A model generated the notes under the pieces. It was not told the origin of the DNA and did no database searches. It was given only the letters and a program-made list of their open reading frames with translations. Shown one piece after another: positions 47,820 through 64,000 of a DNA stretch of 64,000 nucleotides. A program made the translations under genes and the position numbers. Positions within the stretch are counted from its first letter, which is position 1. Every line of letters begins with the position of its first letter. This stretch comes from Piscicola geometra (taxonomy: Eukaryota > Annelida > Clitellata > Hirudinida > Piscicolidae): the NCBI GenBank assembly GCA_943735955.1, contig OX030966.1:1777518-1841517 (forward strand), read 5' to 3'.

Positions 47820-48650
47820 CTCTCCAGGGGTGGCGATCTGCGGAAAATCTTGGGGGGGTCCTCCCCAGGGTTGGAATCAAAGAACCGGTATCGACCAATA
47901 CAGTAAAAGCAATACTATCCAGTATTGTTTACTGTGGTGCAAAGTATTTTTGTATAAACTATTAATATTTGTATCACCAAACATTTTTTAAAAAGTTTGA
48001 TACTCAATAAAAATACTTTTCTATTGCCACTATGAGCGATTTGAAGAAAAACAATAGCGATTTTAGTATCTTTTATTATTTGTCATCTATATAAATTCAA
48101 TTACAACTAGCCATCAACCCATCAAATAAATTTTAGAAAATCTTGATCTCCATTCATTTCTGAGTCAAAAAGTTTAAAAAAATTACAAATAGATTTAAAT
48201 TTGCCAAAGTTATAAACAAATATACATTGGTGAGATTTTTTTTGCCCACGGTTGACGAGTATGCTTGTATTAAGATAGGAGTTGAGAGATTATTGTATTT
48301 GTAAAACTGAAAGGGTCCATGTTAAGATGGACTCCAAGACCTCCCTAGCATCGCTGCCCATACATACTCACAATGTACTACTGTATTAGCATTTTTGTAT
48401 CCCATGGTTGACGATTGGCTCGTATTAAAATTAGAGTTGAGAAATGTGTATTTTTAAAAGAGTGAGGGGGTTCTTGTAGAGGTGGACCCCAGAACCCCTC
48501 ATGATTCTCGCCTACACCATAGTGATAAAAAAATAGGTAGACGAGTATTTAAGTAAGAAAATAATATTTTTTTTAGACAGCTATCACTAAAAAAAAGTGG
48601 GGGGGTCTTGACCCCAGGACCTCCCCTGGATCGCCGCCCATGCTTCTCTC
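47820..48650. repeat. Degenerate interspersed repeat modules (GGGGGTC..ATCGCC)
   Basis: Four diverged copies of a block resembling GGGGGTCTTGACCCCAGG, then CCTCCCCTGGATCGCC. They lie at about 47826-47872 (inverted), 48313-48360, 48463-48510 and 48597-48645. Two are preceded by a shared GGTTGACGA...TATTAA...AGTTGAGA segment (48250 and 48410). No coding capacity. Confidence 0.5.
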
Positions 48651-48820
48651 ACATACTTGATACTCAGCTAATTAGCAACTTCCGGTCCCTCGAGAATATA
48701 TCGGTTTATCGTCGATGAGTTCAAACCAATATTGACCTTGAAGGCTGGCATGCTCAAACCAATCGAAAAGCCGGAGAGTCTAATCTTCTATTTCTTTAAT
48801 TAAAATACCATGTTTTAGTT

Positions 48821-48826
48821 TTTATT
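48821..48826 (-). promoter_or_regulatory. Candidate polyadenylation signal of SLC12A8
   Basis: TTTATT on the plus strand, AATAAA on the minus strand, about 206 nt past the stop codon. Confidence 0.45.
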
Positions 48827-49031
48827 AAAAAATAAATAAATTTTGTAGAGCATTTTACAATTAGATACCCAGTTATATGCTCTGAAAATCTTTCTTGGTC
48901 TACGTGAAGTTATCTCAGTAGGATTTGAATATCTCAACGGCAAGAAACCCACATTTTGATGGGGCAATGGCTGGGCGTGGTAAAACATTGTTCGCAATGC
49001 GATGAACAATCGAAAGACTGCAAAGAGATTG

Positions 49032-50267
49032 TCAAAGGGAATAAAGGTTCAACTCTTTGGTGAACTTGACGCCATGAAGCTGCCACAACACCCGTGCCAC
49101 CTCTTCTTCATCATCATCCGTTTGCTGCATCACCATCACGGGGGTTCGAGGCAGGGTGGGGTAGATGATGATTGGCGTGCGTTGATTTCTTCTGCGTGGT
49201 AAAGAGAAAATAGTTTTATACTATAATCAATTCCTTCTTTAATTAATTGTTAAATATGGTTATTTAATTGTTTAATTGTAATATTTTTTTTAATGAATAT
49301 GACCAAATAGCTGTTTAATATGACCAATGTGTGTTTTCAATAAAAACTCTCATGTTAAAAAATCTTTTTTTAAATTAACACAAAAACTGATAAAAATCAT
49401 AAGTTATTTGAAGTTTGGGGAAGGGGCTCACGGTGTGGAGAAGGGAAAGAAGCCCTCGAAGCATCGTTTGTAGCTGAACTTTGTCACTGCTGCAAGTTGA
49501 TTAACACTCGATGATGATGAGGTTTTTTAAATATAGAGGTAACTTGAACATCATCGTAAGAGTCAATCAATTAGTTTTATATTTCGATAATTACTTAAAC
49601 ACCCTCCACTACAGTTTCCCCATCATTATCACCTCCCTCCTTCACCACCATTTCCCCATCTTCTCTATCCTCCATCCTCCTCTTCCTTCTTTCTACTCTC
49701 CCTTCATCTACTCCCCCCTCCTCTCCCTCAACCCCTTCCCTCCCTCAATCCCTCCCCTCCCTCAACCCCTCCCCTACCCACCTGGAGCAGTGCCAGGGTT
49801 CAGGAGGCCTATAACGACCCAGATGAAGTAGACACTCAGAACACAAACACTGCTCATTTGCCAGTCGATCATTACTATGCACACCAAACAGACTATCGAC
49901 TGTGGATGGATGCATGGATGGATGCATGGATGGATAGATGGATGGATGGATGCTTGAATGCATGCATGAATGCATGGATGGATGGATGCATGAATGAATG
50001 CATGGATTCATAGATGAATGAATGCATGGATTCAAGGATGGATGGATTCAAGGATGGATGGATGCATGGATGCATGCATGGATGGATAGATAGATGGATA
50101 AATGAGTAGATGAGTGAAAGGATGGGTGGATGGAATAGATACGCAGAAAAGGGATGCCCAGTAGTTGCAGAATGAGAAGAAAAGCCAGTCTCCGTTCTGG
50201 ACTTGAAGGTGGGAAGGGTACTTCTTGAGTTGGAAGAGGGATGAGACCGCGTGTGGTTGTTGTTCTA

Positions 50268-50299
<32 letters not shown>

Positions 50300-53200
50300 A
50301 GTTGTTGGGCGTGTTGTTGTTGATAGTGTTGTTGTTGTGGTTGTGGTTTAATCTCATGTACTGGTAGTAGGGAGGTTGTAGGCAAGGATGGGCAAGAGGG
50401 AGATGGTGTAGAGGACATAGAAGGAAATAAGAAGTCAAATTTATTGTAGTTCTTATTTTTTGTTTTGTTTTCATGTTTTTTGCCGTTGTTTTCATTGACA
50501 CTTTTCTTCTTCTTTTTCTCTTCATTAAAAACATCGTTATTTGCATGGTTTTCATTTCTTTCTGTATAATGGTTTGAGTTGGAACTTATTCTTTGTTCTT
50601 TGGAAGATCTTTCTAACATAGTGTTCCCTCTTTTATCGCTTCTATTAATGGCATCGTTATCAAAACTTCCATAGCCACTGCCACCACTGCCACCACAACC
50701 ACAACTACCACCACTGCAACCTCCACCACTCCCACCACCTCCACCACTCCCACCACCTCCACCACTCCCACCACCTCCACCACTCCCACCACCTCCACCA
50801 CTCCCACCACCTCCACCACTCCCAACACCTCCACCACTCCATACACCTCCCTGCTGGAGTGAAATGGAAAGGGCGAAGTAGCAATAATTAACGGAGGAGT
50901 AGGTGAGAAGGAAGAGGACAGTGGTCAGTCGACTGAGACTGCTTAAACGGCCCAGCAGAACGAACAGCATGCAGACGACTGTCAAAACTGCAGTGGCAAC
51001 CACTGGAGCCTTGTTTGGACCTTTCTGTGTGGGTGTGGGTGTATGTGTGAGGCTTTTGTGTGGTTGTATGTGTATGTGTGTGTGTATGTGTGAGGCTTTT
51101 GTGTGGTTGTATATGTATGTGTGTGGCTTTTGTGAGGTTGTGTGTGTGGTTCTTGTGTGGTTATATGTGTGGCTATGTGTAGTTATGTTTGTTTAGTGTG
51201 ATTTGTTATTGTTCGATGCGGTTTGGTATGATTTAATGTAACATAACATGGCAGCAAAAAAAACACACACACATACACGCAAACACAAAAAAACACTTAA
51301 ACCCCCACACACACAAACACACACATGAACCTCCACAAACACATGAACCCCCCCACACACACACAAACACACAGAGAACCCCCATGCCCCCAGCCACCCA
51401 CACACGCCAAGAGCGAGGGGCTTCAGGAAGGACAGAACAGCGTCGGCAGCAATCGCCTGTAGAACCACAGGACAACCACACAAGTTGCCAACTGCTGAAG
51501 CCAAAGATAACTCATATAGGCCGAACAGCCAGAGAGCCTCTGAAGCCGCAATCTTGGTTTGGAGAGGGTGGTTTGGAGGAGGGTGGTTTGTGGAGGGTGG
51601 TTTGGAGAAGGGTGGTTTGTGGAGGGTGGTTTGGAAGGGGTGGTTTGTGGAGGGTGGTTTGGAGAGGGTGGTTTGTGGAGGGTGGTTTGTGGAGGGTGGT
51701 GTAAAGAAGGTGGTTTGTGGAGGGTGGTGTGGAGGGGGGTGGTTTGTGGAGGGTGGTTTGGAGGGGGTGGTTTGGAGAGGGTGGTTTGGAGAGGGTGGTT
51801 TGTGGAGGGTGGTTTGTGGAGGGTGGTGTGGAGAGGGTGGTTTGTGGAGGGTGGTTTGGAGAGGGTGGTTTGTGGAGGGTGGTGTGGAGAGGGTGGTTTG
51901 TGGAGGGTGATGTGGAGAGGGTGGTTTGGGGAGGGTGGTTTGGAGAGGGTGGTTTGTGGAGGGTGGTTTGGAGAGGGTGGTTTGGAGAGGGTGGTTTGGA
52001 GAGGGTGGTTTGGAGAGGGTGGTTTGGAGAGGGTGGTGTGGAGAGGGTGGTTTGGAGAGGGTGGTTTGGAGAGGGTGGTGTGGAGAGGGTGGTTTGGAGA
52101 GGGTGGTTTGGAGAGGGTGGTTTGGGGAGGGTGGTTTGTGGAGGGTGGTGTGGAGAGGGTGGTTTGAAGAGGGTGGTTTGGAGAGGGTGGTTTGGAGAGT
52201 GTGGTTTGGAGGGGGTGGTTTGGAGAGGGTGGTTTGGAGGAGGTGGTTTGGAGAGGGTGGTTTGGAGGGGGTGGTTTGGAGAGGGTGGTTTGGAGGGGGT
52301 GGTTTGGAGAGGGTGGTTTGGAGGGGGTGGTTTGGAGAGGGTGGTTTGGAGGGGGTGGTTTGAAGAGGGTGGTTTGGAGAGGGTGGTTTGGAGAGTGTGG
52401 TTTGGGGAAAGTGGTTTGGGGAAGGTGGTTTGGGGAGGGTATTTAGGTTTGAAATTTTGGATTGTATTGTTTTGTCTTTTATTGTTTTTTATTGCATTGT
52501 ATATTCAATCAATCAAATAGATTTCTATTGTATTGTAGGTTAGAATAATCTGCATTGTACTGTATTGTAGGTTAGAATAATCTTCATTGTACTGTATTGT
52601 AGGTTAGAATAATCTTCATTGTACTGTATTGTAGGTTAGAATAATCCTCATTGTACTGTATTGCATTCTAGAATAATCTGCATTGTACTGTATTGTAGGT
52701 TAGAATAATCTTCATTGTACTGTATTGCATTCTAGAATAATCTGCATTGTACTGTATTGTAGGTTAGAATAATCTTCATTGTACTGTATTGCATTCTAGA
52801 ATAATCTGCAACCTTCTGAGCGATCATGTTATCAGCGAAGAGCGTCTGTCTCTCACACGTGGCTGCCATGATGGATGCGAAGAGGAGGCAGATGCAGGTG
52901 CTGTTGTTTTGTTGTTCTTATTGTTGTTTTGTTGTTGATGTTGTTTTGTTGTTGATGTTGTTTTGTTGTTCTTATTGTTGTTTTGTTATTGATGTTGTTT
53001 TGTTGTTGTTTTGTTGTTGTTGTAAGTGGTGCAGAAGGAAAATGAGAGGATGATGAGAAACGATTGAATAGTGCTACTTAATGAAAAATGTGATTTAATG
53101 TAGTGTAAATCATGTAAAAATGTACTTAAATGTGATGTAAATCATGTAAAAACATAGAAAAAGTATTCTTATTTTACGTAAAAACATAGAAGGAACAGTT

Positions 53201-54035
53201 TTCAAACAAACAACATAAAAGATAAAGTTTTACTGAAAACAATGAACGAGAATACTACTGAAAAAAAATTGAAGTGCTCGATGAAAAAAGACCTCAAAGC
53301 GATGGAGGCGATCGTGCCAGCGGGAATGTCGTGGCAGGGCTGCTTGAGGTCGTTGTGCGAGTTGAAGCCAGCGAAGATGCCCGCAGACATGGGCACGAAG
53401 ACCGCTAGAACGCTGAAGAAGTTCTCGTCGGCAGCGAACGAGGCTCGACTGTTCTCGATGAGGAGGGGTCTGCTGTAGCCGTGGATGCCGTTCGCTTGGG
53501 GTGGATGGGAAGGAGTGTACAATAAAGGAAAGTTTTATTAGTTTATTTATCCATATAATTGTATATTTTGTTAAAGATTTGTGAAACTATTTTTTATTGT
53601 GATTTTATTTCTGAATGTTTATGAAATGAAATAAAAATATTATTCTTCAATTAAAAACATTTAAAAGGTCGGATTGGGTGGAATCAAAATTATAGAATTT
53701 TATTATTATAGCATTGCAGTATTTATCATTTTTATTTCGATTGATTTTTAAGGTTGATGGATTTGTAAAGTCGATTGATTCAAATCATTAGTGATCGATG
53801 TGTGGTGTGTCGCAAAGAGATTTGCCTATGATTCATCGCCATTCTTCACTTTCTTCACATCGATTTAAACTAGAAATTAATTTTCTGAAAAATTGAAAAT
53901 TTAATGGCCATTGACCATTTTCACATCCACAATTATACACATCCACACCCACACATCTACAAATCCACACAAATATCCACACACCCAAACACCAATAAAC
54001 CAACAAACCCACACGTTCATCCATAAACCACACAG

Positions 54036-54123
<88 letters not shown>

Positions 54124-57100
54124 AAACATACACACACGCACACACACACACACACGCACACACACACACACGCACACACACACACACAAACACATCCAAA
54201 CACCCATACACCCACAAAACTACCTTTATCCACGGTGAAGAAAGAGCCCAGAACAAAGTCGGCAATGGTCACAAAGAGAATACTCACCAGTATGATGTGC
54301 AATCCAACCACCCACGTGACCCCCAGACATGACACCCCTGGATGGATGGATGGATGGATGGATGGATGGATGGATGAATGGATGGATGGATGGATGGATG
54401 GATGGATGGATGGATGGATGGATGGATGGATGGATGGATGGATGGATGGATGGATGGATGGATGGATGAATGGATGAATGGATGGATGGATGGATGGATG
54501 GATGGATGGATGGATGGATGGATGGATGGATGGATGGATGGATGGATGGATGGATGGGTTGGTGAATAGGTTGGATTGAGGGGTGGTGGATGGATGGGTG
54601 GATAGATCATCATCTCCACCTACCCTCACCACCACCACCGCCATCACCACCGCCTTCATCATTACCATCACCATCACCACCACCACCATTATCACCACCA
54701 CCAGCACCACCATCATGATCATCACCATCACCCTCACCACCACCACCATCATCCATAATATACTAGAGGGGTAGGGGTCTTGTAGATTGTTTACTCAAGC
54801 GGTCGGTCGTGCAAATGCGAGATTCACGCGGTAGAAATAAATCTTGCGCATTTGAAACGAACAAAAGCAAATAGCGAGGAACAGATGATGGGGTGGTCGA
54901 TACCGCGACTTGAAAGCAGGTGTATAGTCAATGAAATTTGCCCGCCTAGCTTAACCCTAACGATTTTTTTGGCTTATTTTTTTGGGTTTATTATTATTAT
55001 TGTTTTTCAAGTTTTTTCATTAAATCACACATACAACCACACATACACCACCCAAATAACCCACATACAATCAAACACACAACCACACATACAAACCCCC
55101 ATACAAGCCCACATACAAGCAAACGTAGAACCACCCATACACCACACATACAAGCACACATGCAAGCGCACATACAAGCAAACATGCAAGCACACATACA
55201 AGCAAACATACCGAAGATGACAAGCAGAGTGACGCAGGACACGGCCCTCTCAACCCACACACAGCCATCACAACCAGCCAGCTGCACAAGAGAATTGCTG
55301 AAAACCAGAACGCACAAGCTACAAGCTATTCCCTGTGTGGTGTGGTTATGATGATGATTACGTGTGGTTGTGATGATGATGGTGTGTTGTAATGATGATG
55401 GTGGGTGCATATGATGAAAGTATGTTGTGATGATGATCATTGATTTTGGTTTCAACACGCGTGTGTTCAAATTAAAAATAGGTTTTTCATCAAGAGTTTA
55501 ATCAAACAACCAAAAAAAACTGATTTAAAAAAATAATGTTAACAATTTTTTTACAAATAAAACTTTAAATTTTTTTAAATGTCACAGTTTTTGCAGATGA
55601 AAAAACAAAAAAAACGTCACCTGCGAGAGGACGTAGAGAAGGGAAAAAGAGGTGGCGAGCCTGGCGCCGAGGACGTGGCAGAGGAGGCTGTACACCCCCC
55701 CAGAACAAATGACCGCTCCCTTCTGGCATATGCCTATGGCGCTGGTCACTGTCACCACGGAGATGCTCATCGTTGCCAGGACGATGACGATTGAGAGGGC
55801 CAAGCCTGCGTTTGCCTTTGTGCGTTTGGTTGAAGGGGGTCAATTGTTGTTACTGTTATCATTACCATCACTATTGCAATGGTTTCACTAATCCATCAAC
55901 TATGATTATCAATTAAATCTTTTAACTATAATCCATCCCAAGAAACCGCCATCCATCCCATCCAACCAACCACAATCCATCCATCCCATCCCATCCCATC
56001 CCATCCAACCAACCAGCCACAATCCATCCCATCCCAATCCCTTTCCAACAAACCACGATCCAACCCATCCAACCAACCACGATCCAACCCATCCAACCAA
56101 CCACGATCCACCCTGTCCTCAGAAAGATGACCACTCCGAAGATGTTGAGCATGCACGAGGCGAACACTCCATCCCAGGCGCTGAAGAAAACCGGCTTCCG
56201 AAGTTGAAATGGATCTGCCCACCATGTGGTCTGTGGGCAGAGGGGGTTAGGGTGAGAATGAGGTTGTGGGAAAGAAGAAAAAATTGTGGGAGGGAGGAGG
56301 GTGAGGTTGTGGGAACGGGAGATGGGGAGGGGGGGGGGAGAAAGTAGCGGGCGTGATTGTGGCTGCAGATGTTCATCTCTTTATGGTGGTTATTAGTGTA
56401 GCGGTGTGATTTCTGTGCTGTAGTGATCGATATCGTCATCGATTGAGAAATTTATGTTCAACATAATTTCTCAACATTTTTTCTCAACATAATTTCTCAA
56501 CAATTTTTCTCCCACTTTCGGTCAAATGCCACCAATAACTGAGCGGTTAATCGACTTTTTGGTGATTTGAAAGACCTTTGTAGGACTCAAAGTAGGGTCA
56601 TAGTCATTAAAATGATGAGTGAGTGTAGATACTTGTGGTGGTAGCAAAAATGTCTGCCCAGAACACAACCACCACACATTTAATGAATACTCACTCTTGA
56701 TAATGACTATTTAATTATGTGCAATAATCCGGACAAATTTGAACTCATATATTTCAATAAAAAATCAGTCTTCACTATTTCTTCCTTCTTTAGTTTTGCC
56801 TCCCCCCTCTTCACTCTCTCTAAACCCTTTATCTTCCATTCGTAGCTTGGTTTTATTTTTGATTCTAACTTGTCTTTAGCTCCTCAAATTCTATCTGTCT
56901 CTAAATCTTGTTACTTCCACATTCGTCGTATTAAACAGCTTCTTCCTTTTCTTGATGATCCTACTTTGCAGCTTCTTGTATCTTCTCTAGTCCTCTCCAG
57001 GATTGATTATTGCAACTCTCTTTACTATGGTCTCCCTGATACTACTTTAGCTCCTCTAAATAAAACCTTTAATTGTGCTGCTCGTCTTGTTTTCGTGCTC

Positions 57101-57755
57101 CTAAGTTTTTTCTCATTTCTCCTTATCTTCGTTTGTTACATTGGTTACCTTTGAGATCTAGAGTGACTTTTAAAATATGCCTAAATATGTTTAAAATTCA
57201 TAACTGTACTGCTCCAATTTATCTTAAAAATCTTATTAAACAACCCCCTAAATCTGGTCTAAGATCATCTACCTTTAAGCGTTCTTTTCGTTTTCCAGTT
57301 AAACACTCTTTTGCTAAACGTTCTTTTTCTTACTGTGGTCCTCTTTTATGGAATTCTTTACCTTCTTCTTTAACTTCAACTAAGTCACTCATAACTTTCC
57401 GTCGAGGCCTGAAGATGTACTTGTTCAAGACGTGATGGCTGAGCGCTTTTGTTCACTTAGAAAGGGCTCTATACAAATCATTAGTGATTGATTGATAGAA
57501 TAATCCAATTTAATGGCTTTAACAATAATACCTCACCTGTTCGTCCTTTTCATTCAGCGGCTGCAACTCACCATCTCTGCTACTACTACTACCACCACCA
57601 ACACCACTACTACTACCAGCACCAACACCACTACTACTACCACCACCAACACCACTACTACTACCAGCACCAACACCACTACTACTACCACCACCAACAC
57701 CACTACTACTACCAGCACCACCTGTTGAAGCTTTCTTAACAGCGACCATTCTCAT
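49032..57755 (-). CDS. SLC12A8: SLC12A8 (CCC9)-like cation-chloride cotransporter family protein (12 exons)
   Basis: Family knowledge: SLC12A8 is the divergent member of the cation-chloride cotransporter family; transport of polyamines or nicotinamide mononucleotide has been proposed. Exons: 57755-57537, 56230-56098, 55805-55621, 55332-55212, 54337-54224, 53494-53293, 52900-52813, 51552-51406, 51024-50143, 49899-49782, 49489-49432, 49191-49032; 2427 nt, 808 aa, phases matching. An in-frame stop precedes the ATG. Recognisable blocks: [19 protein letters not shown] then LRTGWIV (first helix), [90 protein letters not shown], and the late helix [15 protein letters not shown] joined to [14 protein letters not shown] long hydrophilic loop (Ser/Gly, Asn and Gln runs) lies in the 882-nt exon. 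The exact donor at 56098 is ambiguous because the junction is tandemly repeated. Confidence 0.91.
50690..50840. repeat. Coding 18-nt minisatellite in SLC12A8
   Basis: CCACCTCCACCACTCCCA repeated about seven times. It reads on the minus strand as GSGGGG repeats in the cytoplasmic loop. The unit is a multiple of three. Confidence 0.9.
51556..52435. repeat. GGAGAGGGTGGTTT minisatellite, SLC12A8 intron
   Basis: About 60 copies of a 14-15 nt unit. On the minus strand it ends CTCTCCAAACCAAG at the acceptor of the exon starting at 51552, so the array forms the pyrimidine-rich acceptor region. Confidence 0.95.
52525..52811. repeat. 44-nt minisatellite, SLC12A8 intron
   Basis: Six to seven copies containing TTGTACTGTATTGTAGG then TTAGAATAATCT, with a variant TTGCATTCTAGAATAATCTG. 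It begins within a few bases of the donor at 52812. Confidence 0.92.
54037..54560. repeat. (CA)n and (TGGA)n arrays flanking an SLC12A8 exon
   Basis: CA repeat at 54037-54190 and an almost pure TGGA tetranucleotide array at 54340-54558. The latter reaches the acceptor (CATCCAG) of the exon starting at 54337. Confidence 0.95.
55935..56105. repeat. CCATCCAACCAACCA repeats at the SLC12A8 exon 2 donor
   Basis: On the minus strand three copies of GGATCGTGGTTGGTTGGATGG run from the last exon codons (GTGGATCGTGG) into the intron, followed by looser ATGGGATGGGATGG repeats. The donor region is therefore multiplied. Confidence 0.85.
56775..57490 (+). mobile_element. LINE 3' fragment in SLC12A8 intron 1
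   Basis: Plus-strand translation gives the C-terminal reverse-transcriptase region typical of CR1/L2- or Jockey-like LINEs: [17 protein letters not shown], a frame change near 57080-57110, then [17 protein letters not shown] and [12 protein letters not shown], with a stop at 57433-57435. It ends in an ATTGATTGATAG tail near 57490. No YADD box is present. It is inserted antisense to the host gene. Confidence 0.85.
57575..57722. repeat. Coding Ser/Gly repeat in SLC12A8 exon 1
   Basis: A 24-nt unit containing CACCACTACTACTACCA occurs about six times and reads as [16 protein letters not shown] on the minus strand, in frame. Confidence 0.9.

Positions 57756-64000
<6,245 letters not shown>

Larger units (their letters stand above)
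44276..49031. other. Gene-poor interval between FGD and SLC12A8
   Basis: No coding exon recognised. It contains AT-rich sequence (44280-44720), an inverted-repeat element (44727-46729), AT-rich sequence (46740-47240), a SINE (about 47405-47665), degenerate repeats (47825-48650) and probable SLC12A8 3' UTR (48660-49031). Confidence 0.7.

Noticed and set aside
51485..52520. Long plus-strand frames of Gly-Trp-Phe-Glu repeats that look superficially like a GW-repeat protein.
   Set aside because: They come from the 14-15 nt intronic minisatellite antisense to SLC12A8. They are open in several frames and have no conserved flanks.

Overview
The window is eukaryotic (animal) nuclear DNA. Its genes are split into many exons with GT..AG introns. 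The encoded proteins are metazoan signalling, RNA-silencing, transport and chromatin families. Almost every intron and spacer is filled with simple repeats or minisatellites. There are no operons, CRISPR arrays or phage genes. The intron density plus GW182, SARA, FGD, SLC12A8 and Mi-2 families point to an invertebrate bilaterian; a lophotrochozoan such as a leech or other annelid is my guess, not something I can prove from the sequence.

Layout. (1) 2677-8532, plus strand: a short GW182/TNRC6 protein (miRNA silencing), with a decayed LINE in intron 1. (2) 11365-18289, minus: a MAP2K3/6-type kinase kinase (p38 pathway) in 8 recognised exons, with a 3.5 kb 17-nt satellite in one intron. (3) 19885-32893, minus: SARA/ZFYVE9-like FYVE protein (TGF-beta/Smad anchor) in 14 exons that all join in frame (about 2218 aa). 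(4) 33286-34187, plus: TMEM14-family small membrane protein in 4 exons, head to head with SARA. (5) 34703-44275, minus: FGD-family Rho GEF (DH-PH-FYVE-PH) in 23 exons, about 950 aa. (6) 44276-49031: gene-poor stretch with a 2.0 kb inverted-repeat element, a tRNA-derived SINE and other repeats. (7) 49032-57755, minus: SLC12A8-like cation-chloride cotransporter family member in 12 exons, about 808 aa, with a LINE fragment in intron 1. (8) 58436-63499, minus: the 3' part of a Mi-2/CHD4 chromatin remodeller, which continues past the right end.

The genes do not form a pathway cluster; they are ordinary neighbours. The most unusual feature is how the tandem repeats relate to the exons. Several intronic minisatellites start exactly at an exon edge, and their repeat unit carries a copy of the adjacent splice site. 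This makes long series of decoy donors or acceptors (clearest at the SARA exon starting at 22144). Other arrays lie inside coding exons and keep the frame.

All gene models come from reading the sequence and from remembered family consensus. No alignment, transcript or database search was run.
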